Of a stretch of DNA of 64,000 bases, positions 38,357 to 47,438 are shown piece after piece; positions within the stretch are counted from its first letter, which is position 1, and every line of letters begins with the position of its first letter. The position numbers and the translations under genes were made by a program. The notes beneath the pieces are model-generated. The model was not told the origin of the DNA, did no database searches, and worked only from the letters and a program-made list of their open reading frames with translations. Source of the DNA: Erythrobacter insulae. GTDB lineage: Bacteria; Pseudomonadota; Alphaproteobacteria; Sphingomonadales; Sphingomonadaceae. The stretch spans positions 1,368,501 to 1,432,500 of the forward strand of contig NZ_VHJK01000001.1 of NCBI RefSeq assembly GCF_007004095.1, written 5' to 3'.

Positions 38357-39655
38357 TTGGCCAAAAGCAAACAACGAATTGTGATGAAATTTGGCGGCAC
38401 GTCGATGGCCGGGTCGGAACGTATCCGGCGCGTGGCCAATATCGTTCGCGCGCAAACGGCAGAAAATGCCGATGGCGTCTCCAGTGAAGTCGCCGTCGTC
38501 GTAAGCGCGATGGCGGGTGAGACGGATCGGCTGGTTAATTTCTGCCGCGAAGCCAATGCGCTTTATGATCCGGCGGAATATGATGTGGTGGTTGCCAGCG
38601 GCGAACAGGTGACCAGCGGGCTGCTTGCGCTGACGTTGCAATCGCTCGGGTGCAAGGCGCGCAGCTGGTTAGGATGGCAAATCCCGGTCAGAACCGTGGG
38701 CGCACATTCCAAAGCGCGCATTGAGACGATCGACGCGCCTGATATGATCGCCAGCATGGAAGCCGGAGAAATCGCAGTTGTGCCCGGTTTCCAGGGGATC
38801 AGCGAAGAAGGGCGGATTTCAACGCTGGGCCGCGGCGGCTCCGACACGTCTGCCGTTGCCGTTGCCGCAGCGGTTGGGGCGGATCGCTGCGACATCTATA
38901 CCGATGTCGATGGTGTCTACACCACGGATCCCCGGATCGTAGCAAAAGCCCGAAAATTGAAAGCGGTCACTTACGAAGAAATGCTGGAGCTTGCGAGCGT
39001 CGGCGCAAAAGTGCTGCAAACCCGCTCTGTCGGCCTCGCAATGAAGGCGGGAGTGCGCTTGCAAGTGCTCTCCAGCTTTGTCGGCGATGATGCTGTATCG
39101 GCGGATGAATTGCCCGGGACGATGATCGTCTCGGACGCAGAAATGGACGAATTGGTGGAGAAGGGCCTGATGGAACGTCAGCTTGTAACAGGCATCGCGC
39201 ACGACAAGAACGAAGCGAAAATTATCCTGACCCGCGTGCCTGATAAACCAGGCGCGGTTGCGCATATTTTTGAACCGCTCGCCGGGGCCAGCATCAATGT
39301 CGATATGATCATTCAGAACGTGGGCCGCGACAAAGGCGAGACTGACGTCACCTTTACGGTGCCACAGGCGGATCTGGCGCGGGCTCAGGCCATGCTGGAA
39401 GACAAGGCGGACCTGATCGGGTTCAATCGCATCATCACAGACAGTCATATCGCAAAAATCAGTGTGGTCGGTGTAGGTATGAAAAGCCATGCCGGTGTCG
39501 CGAGCACAATGTTCCGCGCACTGTCTGATCGGGGGATCAACATTCAGGCGATTTCAACATCTGAAATCAAGGTCAGCGTCCTGATCGACGAAGACGAGAC
39601 CGAATTGGCCGTGCGCGTGTTACACACCGCCTATGGGCTGGATGCAGACGACTGA
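38357..39655 (+). CDS. lysC: aspartate kinase
   Basis: A 432-aa enzyme for the first step to lysine, threonine and methionine (aspartate phosphorylation). The kinase domain has VMKFGGTSMAGSERI and the region GRGGSDTSAVA; the C-terminal third has two ACT domains (VPDKPGAVAHIFEPLA and VGVGMKSHAGVASTMF), implying feedback inhibition. It seems to start at TTG: GGGAG lies 8 nt upstream of 38357. The alternative ATG at 38384 would remove residues before KFGG. Confidence 0.94.
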   Translation: MAKSKQRIVMKFGGTSMAGSERIRRVANIVRAQTAENADGVSSEVAVVVSAMAGETDRLVNFCREANALYDPAEYDVVVASGEQVTSGLLALTLQSLGCKARSWLGWQIPVRTVGAHSKARIETIDAPDMIASMEAGEIAVVPGFQGISEEGRISTLGRGGSDTSAVAVAAAVGADRCDIYTDVDGVYTTDPRIVAKARKLKAVTYEEMLELASVGAKVLQTRSVGLAMKAGVRLQVLSSFVGDDAVSADELPGTMIVSDAEMDELVEKGLMERQLVTGIAHDKNEAKIILTRVPDKPGAVAHIFEPLAGASINVDMIIQNVGRDKGETDVTFTVPQADLARAQAMLEDKADLIGFNRIITDSHIAKISVVGVGMKSHAGVASTMFRALSDRGINIQAISTSEIKVSVLIDEDETELAVRVLHTAYGLDADD

Positions 39656-39823
39656 TTGCGGCCACTACGAATCGGCCCGATAAAGCAAAACCGCCAAAGC
39701 CTTGCAGCGACGCCTATGTCAGCTTGATCGGTTAACGCCGGGCAACTCGTCGTTTGGCGGCACGCATTTGGTCGCTCTTAACCTTGTTTGGTAGGATCTG
39801 TTTAAGACTGCTAACCCGACTTT

Positions 39824-40519
39824 ATGCGCTCTTTTTGGGAGTTGCATACATTGGTTCTTAAAGCGCATCTTGATCCTGTCGCCGCCGTGTTCGATGATCG
39901 CCGTGATCCGCGCCGCGCGCTTCAACTTGAAACCAGTGGTGTTCTGCCCGGCGGGCATGAAGCAAACGTCACTTTGCACAACCTTTCAGCCGTGGGCTTG
40001 CTGCTGGAAACGGACGTGCCGCTGGATACCGGCGAAGTTTTGGCGGTGGAACTGCCCGATATCGGTGCGGTTGAGGCTGCGATCGTCTGGCAGAGCGAGC
40101 AATTGTATGGCTGCGCCTTCACAGCGGCATTGCCAAACGGCGCCTTGGCCGCGGCACAATTGCAAAGCCTGATGGATTACAATGATCCGGCGCAAAAGCC
40201 GGCGTTTTCAGCCACGCTGGCCGAACCGTTTGGCGCTCGGCTTAATCGTTTGCGCCGCGAACGGGGGCTGACGCTTGCCGATGTCGCGGCGTCGCTTGAA
40301 GTCAGTAAGCCGACTGTCTGGGCGTGGGAGAAAGGCAAGGCGAGACCTCTGCCCGAACGGATTGCAGCAATCGCAGCCGCTCTGGGCGTGACGGTCGATG
40401 AACTGTCGGAAAGCCGGAACGAGGATAAAGGCCGCAGCGTGGTTGAAGATGCCCGTTTACGTATTGCTACTGCTTACGGAACGGACCCCAGAAGCATTCG
40501 TATTATGATTGAAGTCTAA
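39824..40519 (+). CDS. PilZ-HTH fusion, c-di-GMP-responsive regulator
   Basis: A 231-aa soluble protein. The N-terminal PilZ domain has RRDPRR (RxxxR, residues 26-31) and N53-L-S-A-V-G58 (N/DxSxxG), both needed to bind c-di-GMP. The C-terminal XRE-type HTH is LRRERGLTLADVAASLEVSK then PTVWAWEKGKARP. A TTG at 39851 with GGGAG 9 nt upstream is an alternative start that still leaves PilZ whole. The next gene is a degenerate GGDEF protein. The likely role is c-di-GMP-dependent transcription control (inference). Confidence 0.85.
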   Translation: MRSFWELHTLVLKAHLDPVAAVFDDRRDPRRALQLETSGVLPGGHEANVTLHNLSAVGLLLETDVPLDTGEVLAVELPDIGAVEAAIVWQSEQLYGCAFTAALPNGALAAAQLQSLMDYNDPAQKPAFSATLAEPFGARLNRLRRERGLTLADVAASLEVSKPTVWAWEKGKARPLPERIAAIAAALGVTVDELSESRNEDKGRSVVEDARLRIATAYGTDPRSIRIMIEV

Positions 40520-40757
40520 CGGGTAAGTTTAGATGAATTTACGTATAGGCTTTGTGAAGGAATCGCAAAATATGGTAAACAAAGATCAATGTTGATTCGT
40601 TTTTTAGTCAGATAAATTTCATAAACTAACAAAAGCCGAATAATTTGGGGATTTTTGGGTTTTAACATTTAATATTTGATGTTTTGTTAGTTAAATTTTT
40701 CATATCTAGACAACGGAAAAAACGGGGTTTGGTCGCTAACGCCGGGGGCAATTCGGC
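40520..40757 (+). promoter_or_regulatory. AT-rich gap with an 11-bp inverted repeat
   Basis: 238 bp, clearly more AT-rich than its surroundings. AACTAACAAAA (40624-40634) and TTTTGTTAGTT (40682-40692) are perfect complements 47 bp apart. No gene seen. It probably contains the promoter of the following gene and may bind a nucleoid protein such as GapR. Confidence 0.4.
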
Positions 40758-41747
40758 ATGAAATTGGGATTAAGTGATGTAGAAGGCCGTGTTTTGCATG
40801 GTCTTGTTGAAGAGGCGTCGGGCGATATTGTCGTCAGGCTTGATGCGCACGGCTTCATAGTTTTCGCTTCGCAAAACGTAACCCAACTGGGGCACGATCT
40901 ATCGACCATGCTGCTATTGCCGCATATCTCCGATTTGGCGGAGGGCGAACACAGCGCGGCGCTCAATGCGTTTGTCGAGAAAGGTCTGGCAGGAGAGGCG
41001 ACCGGGGGATGGTTTGAATTCCCGGTTGTCGCGTCAGATGTGCTTGAGACTTTTGGTGCTGTGGATTGCCGCCGATGGTATGCACTCAGCCTGCGCCGGA
41101 TTGATGACGATGACGGTCAGCCGCAAGGCGCGCTGGCCCTGATCCGCTCGGTGCACCAAAAACGCGCGCTCGAAGGGGAGCTGCACAACCGGGCGATCAC
41201 CGATCCATTGACCGGCCTATCCAACCGACATGCCTTTTGCCAGAGCCTGCGGCGCCGATTGGCAGCCGGCGGAACCGAAACCATAGCGGTCTTCGCGATT
41301 GACGGCATGCGCTCTTTGTTCATGCAATTTGGCCAACGCACGGCTGATGAAATCATGTGGGGTTTTGCCAAATTTCTGGAGACAATGGCGCTACCGGGCC
41401 ACGAAGTGGCACAGATCGATAATGAACGCCTGGCGGTGATCGTGCCGGACATGACACTCGCATCGACACGGGTTTGGGCAGGGGATGTGCTCAGCACGTT
41501 TTCCCAGCTTGCTTTGCCATCGTCTTCGCGGTCGCCGAAATTGACAGCCAGTGCAGGACTGGCGCGCGTGGAATGCACCGTCGATTGGACTTTGCGACAG
41601 GCAGAGCTGGCGCTTGTCATGGCCCGTGCTGGCGGCGGAAAGCAGGTCGGTGAATGCGGATATTCCGGGCGCAGCAACTCCTTTGAAGTTGTGAATGATC
41701 GCGCTGCAATCAAAACCGCAGTTGGAGATCCTGCCCGGTCGCGCTAG
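40758..41747 (+). CDS. PAS-like and degenerate GGDEF protein
   Basis: A 329-aa soluble protein. A PAS-like N-terminal half contains VVRLDAHGFIVFASQNVTQL; the second half is a GGDEF domain, recognised by ITDPLTGLSNRHAF. The active-site loop that should read GG(D/E)EF is IDNER in the stretch QIDNERLAVIV, so the catalytic glycines are lost and it should not make c-di-GMP. Such domains often become GTP or c-di-GMP sensors. It is 238 bp from the PilZ-HTH gene and ends 11 bp before purT. Confidence 0.8.
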   Translation: MKLGLSDVEGRVLHGLVEEASGDIVVRLDAHGFIVFASQNVTQLGHDLSTMLLLPHISDLAEGEHSAALNAFVEKGLAGEATGGWFEFPVVASDVLETFGAVDCRRWYALSLRRIDDDDGQPQGALALIRSVHQKRALEGELHNRAITDPLTGLSNRHAFCQSLRRRLAAGGTETIAVFAIDGMRSLFMQFGQRTADEIMWGFAKFLETMALPGHEVAQIDNERLAVIVPDMTLASTRVWAGDVLSTFSQLALPSSSRSPKLTASAGLARVECTVDWTLRQAELALVMARAGGGKQVGECGYSGRSNSFEVVNDRAAIKTAVGDPARSR

Positions 41748-41758
41748 GCCGCGCGATT

Positions 41759-42937
41759 ATGGCACATACAGCGACAATCCTTCTGTTGGGCTCCGGCGAG
41801 CTGGGGCGCGAATTTGTAATCTCGGTAAAGCGATTGGGCGCGCGGGTGATCGCATGTGATGCCTATGATGATGCTCCTGCCATGCAATTGGCCGATGCGC
41901 GCGAAGTGTTCTCGATGCTTGATGGTGACGCTCTGCGTGCGGCAGTTGAAAAGCACCGGCCTGATTATATCGTTCCAGAAGTAGAGGCGATCCGCACCGA
42001 GGTGCTCGCCGATCTGGAACGCGAAGGGTTCAACGTGGTGCCGTCTGCACGTGCGACGCAGTTGACCATGAATCGCGATTCTATCCGCGATCTTGCCGCT
42101 CAGGAACTGGGCTTGGTTACTTCGCGCTATCGCTATGCTGAAAGCCTAGAGGAGGTACGGGCAGGCTCTGACTTCACTGGCTTTCCCTGCGTGATCAAAC
42201 CGGTAATGTCGTCATCGGGAAAAGGGCAAAGCAAAGTCGAAAGCGCCGATGATCTGGAGCAGGCATGGGAATATGCTGTGGCGAATATGCGCGGCGACAG
42301 GGCGCGCGTCATTGTCGAGGAATTCATCGCCTTTGATTACGAGATTACCCTGCTGACAGTCCGGCATAGGCACGGGATTTTATTCTGCCCTCCGATCGGA
42401 CATCGGCAAGAGCGCGGCGATTATCAGGAAAGCTGGCAGCCTGCCGCGATGAGCGATACGGCGCTGAGCAAGGCCCGCGAAATGGCAACCACGGTGGTGG
42501 AAGCGTTGCAAGGCGCGGGGCGCGGCTGGGGACTGTTTGGCGTCGAGTTCTTTGTGAAAGGCCAAGAGGTTATCTTTTCGGAATTGTCACCGCGGCCGCA
42601 TGACACCGGCATGGTCACCTTGATTTCCCAAGACCTTTCCGAATTCGATTTGCATGCGCGCGCTGTCCTGGGTCTTCCCCTGTTTGGAGACGAGGCGGCG
42701 ATCCCATCGGCATCAGCCGTTATTCTTGCAGACCGAGACAGCAGCGACTTTGGATTTGAAGGGGTGCCAGATGCGCTGGGGATCGGCCCGAATGTCGATG
42801 TGCGGATTTTCGGCAAGCCAACAACGCGCCCGTATCGCCGGATGGGAGTGGCCCTGTCGATGAGCGATGATACCGACGATGCTCGCCTGCTGGCGAAGCA
42901 GGCAGCCGATGCCATCACGATCATCTATCACGATTGA
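41759..42937 (+). CDS. purT: formate-dependent GAR transformylase
   Basis: A 392-aa ATP-grasp enzyme that makes formylglycinamide ribonucleotide from formate, ATP and GAR in purine synthesis. N-terminal ILLLGSGELGREFVI, central ATP-grasp residues FPCVIKPVMSSSGKGQS, and VIFSELSPRPHDTGMVTL near the end. Length is identical in style to E. coli PurT (392). Close to purU, whose product supplies the formate. Confidence 0.95.
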   Translation: MAHTATILLLGSGELGREFVISVKRLGARVIACDAYDDAPAMQLADAREVFSMLDGDALRAAVEKHRPDYIVPEVEAIRTEVLADLEREGFNVVPSARATQLTMNRDSIRDLAAQELGLVTSRYRYAESLEEVRAGSDFTGFPCVIKPVMSSSGKGQSKVESADDLEQAWEYAVANMRGDRARVIVEEFIAFDYEITLLTVRHRHGILFCPPIGHRQERGDYQESWQPAAMSDTALSKAREMATTVVEALQGAGRGWGLFGVEFFVKGQEVIFSELSPRPHDTGMVTLISQDLSEFDLHARAVLGLPLFGDEAAIPSASAVILADRDSSDFGFEGVPDALGIGPNVDVRIFGKPTTRPYRRMGVALSMSDDTDDARLLAKQAADAITIIYHD

Positions 42938-42972
42938 TTGTCTTTTTGTCCCGGTCAGCCTAATCGCGCGCC

Positions 42973-43983
42973 ATGACTGAATTTTCCAAAAGCAAAGCGC
43001 TGATGCAGCGCGGCATCGATTTTCTTGGCTGTGAGACGGCAATCCTGTGCGGCGCGATGAGCTGGGTGTCCGAACGCAATCTTGTTTCGGCCATCTCTAA
43101 TGCCGGCGGGTTTGGTGTAATCGCCTGCGGCGCGATGACGCCTGATCTGCTCGACGCAGAAATCACCGCGACCAAAACACTGACGGACAAGCCGTTCGGG
43201 GTGAACCTGATCACAATGCACCCGAACCTTTTCGAGCTGATCGAGGTGTGCAACAAACATGGCGTCACGCATATTGTGCTTGCTGGCGGTATTCCGCCTA
43301 AAGGCAGCGTAGAGGCCATCAAGGCGTTCGGTGCCAAGGTTATCGTGTTCGCACCGACGCTGGCCCTGGCGAAGAAGCTGCTGCGTTCTGGCGGCGATGC
43401 GCTGGTGATTGAAGGTATGGAAGCGGGCGGCCATATTGGCCCTGTTTCCACGAGCGTTTTGGCCCAGGAATTTTTGCCCGAACTGGCGGAAGATCACGTC
43501 GTGTTCGTTGCCGGCGGTATCGGACGCGGAGAAGCCATTGCCAGCTATCTGGAAATGGGCGCGTGCGGCGTACAGCTTGGCACGCGTTTCGCCTGTGCCA
43601 GTGAAAGCATTGCGCACCCGAATTTCAAGAAAGCGTTTTTCCGCGCAAAGGCGCGCGATGCCGAAGCCAGCGTTCAGGTCGATCCGCGTTTGCCCGTGAT
43701 CCCTGTGCGCGCCCTTAAAAACAAAGGGACCGAGGAATTCACTGCAAAACAGCTCGAAGTCGCCCAACTGCTCAACCGCGAAGAAGTCGATATGGGCGAA
43801 GCGCAATTGCAGATCGAACATTACTGGGCCGGTGCCCTGCGCCGCGCGGTCATCGATGGCGATGTCGAAAACGGATCGCTGATGGCAGGTCAAAGCGTGG
43901 GCATGGTGAAAGCCGAAGAACCCGCCGCAGCCATCATCACCGAACTTATGCAGCAATGCGAAGCGGCGCTTTCCGGGCGGTAA
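42973..43983 (+). CDS. nitronate monooxygenase/FabK-like flavoprotein
   Basis: A 336-aa FMN-dependent TIM-barrel protein of the 2-nitropropane dioxygenase family. Motifs: GAMSWVSERNLVSAISNAGG, VIEGMEAGGHIGP (FMN region) and GGIGRGEAIASYLEMGACGV with QLGTRFACASE. The same fold includes FabK enoyl reductases; the substrate is not fixed. It sits between purT and purU (36 bp and 1 bp gaps), so all three are likely cotranscribed. Confidence 0.88.
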   Translation: MTEFSKSKALMQRGIDFLGCETAILCGAMSWVSERNLVSAISNAGGFGVIACGAMTPDLLDAEITATKTLTDKPFGVNLITMHPNLFELIEVCNKHGVTHIVLAGGIPPKGSVEAIKAFGAKVIVFAPTLALAKKLLRSGGDALVIEGMEAGGHIGPVSTSVLAQEFLPELAEDHVVFVAGGIGRGEAIASYLEMGACGVQLGTRFACASESIAHPNFKKAFFRAKARDAEASVQVDPRLPVIPVRALKNKGTEEFTAKQLEVAQLLNREEVDMGEAQLQIEHYWAGALRRAVIDGDVENGSLMAGQSVGMVKAEEPAAAIITELMQQCEAALSGR

Positions 43984-43984
43984 T

Positions 43985-44848
43985 ATGGCCGATACCTTGA
44001 TCCTTACACTCAGCTGCGAGGACCGTCCGGGTATCACAGCCCGCGTAACAGGCTTTCTGTTCGAGCGCGGATGCAACATCCTCGATGCGCAGCAGTTTAA
44101 CGATCGGAGCGACAAGGATCGTGATCGTTTCTTTATGCGGGTGGCTTTCGACCCGACCGGAACCCGTACCGACAGCCTGAGGTCTGACTTTAAAAAGTTA
44201 GCCGGCGAATTCAGCATGGACTGGAAAATCGCTGCTCAGGATCGGCCGCGCAGGGTTATGATCATGGTCAGCAAGTTCGATCATTGTCTCGTCGATTTGC
44301 TGTATCGCTGGCGGACTGGCGAAATTAATATTGATCCGGTCGCGATTATCTCAAACCACCCGCTTGAAACGACCACTGATGCCGATCTGGGCGATATTCC
44401 GTTTCACTATCTGCCGGTCACAAAAGAGTCCAAGGCCGATCAGGAACGCCAGGTCCGCCAAGTTGCGCACGATACCGGTGCAGAGCTGGTCGTGCTGGCG
44501 CGGTACATGCAGATATTTTCCGATGAGCAATCGGCCCATTTCGGATGCCGCTGTATTAACATCCACCACAGCTTTTTACCCGGTTTCAAAGGCGCCCGGC
44601 CATATCATCAGGCGCATGAGCGCGGGGTGAAAATTATCGGTGCAACTGCCCATTTCGTGACCGCTGATCTGGATGAAGGGCCAATCATCCATCAGGATGT
44701 TGAGCGGATCACCCATGCGGACAGTGCGGCAGATCTGGTCCGCAAAGGCCGCGATATCGAACGCCGTGTTCTGGCAGAAGCTGTGCGGCTTTTCACCGCG
44801 GATCGTGTGCTGATGAACGGCAACAGGACTGTGGTCTTCCGCGGGTAG
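43985..44848 (+). CDS. purU: formyltetrahydrofolate deformylase
   Basis: A 287-aa enzyme that splits 10-formyl-THF into THF and formate. An N-terminal ACT domain (LSCEDRPGITARVTGFL) and a C-terminal formyltransferase fold with INIHHSFLPGFKGARPYHQA are present; the catalytic Asn, His and Asp region HFVTADLDEGPII is intact. It starts 1 bp after the previous stop. Formate made here can feed PurT two genes upstream. Convergent with the alcohol dehydrogenase gene, 13 bp away. Confidence 0.95.
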   Translation: MADTLILTLSCEDRPGITARVTGFLFERGCNILDAQQFNDRSDKDRDRFFMRVAFDPTGTRTDSLRSDFKKLAGEFSMDWKIAAQDRPRRVMIMVSKFDHCLVDLLYRWRTGEINIDPVAIISNHPLETTTDADLGDIPFHYLPVTKESKADQERQVRQVAHDTGAELVVLARYMQIFSDEQSAHFGCRCINIHHSFLPGFKGARPYHQAHERGVKIIGATAHFVTADLDEGPIIHQDVERITHADSAADLVRKGRDIERRVLAEAVRLFTADRVLMNGNRTVVFRG

Positions 44849-44861
44849 ACAAACTGCGCCG

Positions 44862-47027
44862 TTATCGCCGCGCGACTTGTCCTGACCCTTCCATACCTTT
44901 GTCCTGATTGGCGCGGAAGATCACATATTCGCGGATTGCCTCGATCTCTTCCTTGCTCAGCGAATCCGCGAACGAGGCCATGCCGTTATCTTTAAGCAAT
45001 CCGCCATGCACTACGGACTCCCACGCGCCGGCATTGCCCAGCGACCCTGCGCGGCGCAGATCTGGCAGCACCGTTGAACCGACCGCCGCGGGAGCATGGC
45101 ATACCGCACAATAGCGCGCATATTTTTCCGACCCGAGCGCAATGGTTTCCGCATTTGCCCGGCTTGGCGGGGGATCAAGCGGCAAACTGGCCAACGCCAT
45201 TTCGGCTGGCAATTCGCCCTCTGCGCCCAATTTGAACACCATCAGCCGTGAGACATTGCGCACCGGAGCCTTGTCCGCGATGAGCGCTCCGTCAACGCTC
45301 AGCGCATAGGCGCCGCCCCAGCCGGCCAGAACTGCTACATATTGCTCGCCCGCAACGGTATATGTGATCGGAGGCGCAACAACTCCGGTTTGAGCAGAGA
45401 AGCTCCACAGTTTTTCGCCAGAATTCGCAGCATAGGCGTTAAATTCGCTACCTGCGGTTCCCTGGAAAACAAGGTTGCCGCCGGTCGCCAGCAATCCGCC
45501 ATTCCAAGGGCCGGGATGTTCGACGGTCCAGCGCGGTTCTTGCGCCACCGGGTCCCATGCCACCAGCATCCCGCGCAGCGTGTCGCCAACCTGACGGCGG
45601 ATACCAAGGTCGGGCGGCAAATCGCCCGCACCGAGATTGAATCCAACATTGAAACCGCGCGCACGATCCGGCTTCCAATCGGCCTCCGGGGCATAGATCA
45701 TCGCCGCTTCGAATGCAGGGATATAGACCAGATTTTCGCCCGGATGGTATGCCATCGGATGCCAGTTATGGCCGCCAAGCGCGCCCGGAGTGACCATCGC
45801 TGGCTGGCCTGTCTTGTCGATCCGGGTTTCGGGATTTTCGATCGGACGGCCATTATCGTCAATGCCCGTCGCCCAGTTCACAGCGACGTATGGATCACCG
45901 CTGATGAATTCGCCGGTCGCACGGTCGATTACATAAAAGAATCCGTTCTTTGGCGCTTGCATCAGCACCTGACGTTCCTTGCCCTCGATCTCCATATCGG
46001 CAAGCATGATGTGCTGTGTCGCCGTGAAATCCCATGTCTCACCCGGAGTGGTCTGATAATGCCACACATACTCGCCGGTATCGGGCCGGATTGCGACAAT
46101 GCTGGACAAATAAAGGTTATCGCCTTCGCCCGTGCCGTCTTCGCCCGGTGAGCGATATGCGCGGTTCCACGGAGAGCCATTGCCAACCCCGATGTAGAGC
46201 AGGTTGAGATCGGGGTCATAGGCCATCGAATCCCACACGGTGCCGCCGCCGCCAATCGCGTCATTGCCAGCCAGCACTTCGGTATTCCACGTTTCAGCCG
46301 CGTCTTGCAGATATTGCGGGCTCTCGCCGCCTTCATTGCCATCAGGCACTGTGTAGAAACGCCACAGTTCGCTGCCATCGTTCACATCATAGGCCGCGAT
46401 GTATCCGCGTACGCCGAATTCAGCGCCGCCATTACCGATAATGACCTTGCCATCGATTACGCGAGGCGCACCGGTAACGGTGTAGCTTTGCGTTTGATCG
46501 ACGGTGACGGTTTCCCACTTTACGGTGCCAGTGTCGCGGTCAAGCGCCACCAGACGCCCGTCCAGCGTGCCGAGGAACAAGCTGTCACCATAAGCTGCCA
46601 GCCCCCGATTCACCGTGTCACAGCAGGCTTTTACGGCGGTTTCACCGGGCACTTCGGGATCATAGTCCCACAGCGGTGCACCGGTTGCCGCATCAAACGC
46701 CTTCACCTTGCTCCAGGCGGTCGTGAGATACAGCTTGCCATCCATCACCAGCGGAGTGGCTTCCTGACCGCGCGCAGTGTCCATATCGGCAAACCACGCC
46801 AGACCCAGTTCGCCGACATTCTCGGCGTTGATCTGATCCAAAGGGGAGAAACGTTGTTCGGAATAGGTCCGGCCATGCGTGATCCAGTTGGCCGTGTCGC
46901 TATCGGCACCGATCAACATTGCGCTGGTGATGCCGTTGCCGTTTTCCGCTTCGAACATTTCGTTGCAAGCGGTCACAGTTAACGCGCCCAGCGCCAGCAC
47001 AGGCAGCGCCCAGTTCCGTATCGGCAT
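44862..47027 (-). CDS. lipid-anchored PQQ-dependent quinohemoprotein alcohol dehydrogenase
   Basis: A 721-aa periplasmic enzyme that oxidises alcohols with PQQ and passes electrons to haem c. A lipobox VTAC (Cys21) replaces the usual cleavable signal. The eight-bladed PQQ propeller has the vicinal disulfide pair Cys135-Cys136 in VKACCDTVN. The C-terminal cytochrome c domain has CAVCH at residues 640-644 and a candidate axial Met at 683 (NGMASF). SD GGGAGAG precedes the ATG at 47027; a start at 47060 has none. No PQQ synthesis genes are in the window. Confidence 0.9.
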   Translation of the reverse strand: MPIRNWALPVLALGALTVTACNEMFEAENGNGITSAMLIGADSDTANWITHGRTYSEQRFSPLDQINAENVGELGLAWFADMDTARGQEATPLVMDGKLYLTTAWSKVKAFDAATGAPLWDYDPEVPGETAVKACCDTVNRGLAAYGDSLFLGTLDGRLVALDRDTGTVKWETVTVDQTQSYTVTGAPRVIDGKVIIGNGGAEFGVRGYIAAYDVNDGSELWRFYTVPDGNEGGESPQYLQDAAETWNTEVLAGNDAIGGGGTVWDSMAYDPDLNLLYIGVGNGSPWNRAYRSPGEDGTGEGDNLYLSSIVAIRPDTGEYVWHYQTTPGETWDFTATQHIMLADMEIEGKERQVLMQAPKNGFFYVIDRATGEFISGDPYVAVNWATGIDDNGRPIENPETRIDKTGQPAMVTPGALGGHNWHPMAYHPGENLVYIPAFEAAMIYAPEADWKPDRARGFNVGFNLGAGDLPPDLGIRRQVGDTLRGMLVAWDPVAQEPRWTVEHPGPWNGGLLATGGNLVFQGTAGSEFNAYAANSGEKLWSFSAQTGVVAPPITYTVAGEQYVAVLAGWGGAYALSVDGALIADKAPVRNVSRLMVFKLGAEGELPAEMALASLPLDPPPSRANAETIALGSEKYARYCAVCHAPAAVGSTVLPDLRRAGSLGNAGAWESVVHGGLLKDNGMASFADSLSKEEIEAIREYVIFRANQDKGMEGSGQVARR

Positions 47028-47205
47028 AGTATATCTCTCCCTCTTGTGCGCACTCTGCAATGTGTGAAGCGGGTTGTCCAGCGGCTGGACACCGACAGCC
47101 TTCTGACATGTGAACTAGGCGCAGCGAGCTAGGCAATGCGTGCGATTGTGGGGGATCATCCAGCGCGGCAATTTCAAGCTCTTGAAACAGACTAGGAGCA
47201 TGACA

Positions 47206-47376
47206 ATGACCGTACTTTTTGACAGTGAAATTGAAGCCGTTGCCGGTGGTGTATGGATTTCAACTCCAACTCAGCCAACCCCGCTGCCGGCGCCAGCAGA
47301 AGATCCCATCGGCGTTCCCGGTTCGATCATCGACCAGCTGTTCAATCCGCAATATTATCCCGTAATCCAAGACTGA
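47206..47376 (+). CDS. 56-aa peptide with a double-glycine leader
   Basis: A short gene; AGGAG sits 7 nt before the ATG at 47206 (an ATG at 47200 is too close to it). The leader MTVLFDSEIEAVAGG has the ELxxVxGG form of double-glycine leaders exported by C39-peptidase ABC transporters. The 41-residue core begins VWISTPTQP and is Pro-rich, acidic and free of Cys; it ends QYYPVIQD. No modifying enzyme or C39 ABC transporter is adjacent. A candidate bacteriocin- or RiPP-like precursor, or a leader-like coincidence. Confidence 0.55.
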   Translation: MTVLFDSEIEAVAGGVWISTPTQPTPLPAPAEDPIGVPGSIIDQLFNPQYYPVIQD

Positions 47377-47438
47377 TTGATCGCGGCAGGCAGGCGGTGT
47401 CTGGCATTGCCCCGGCCCATTCTTGATCGGTGAAAGCT

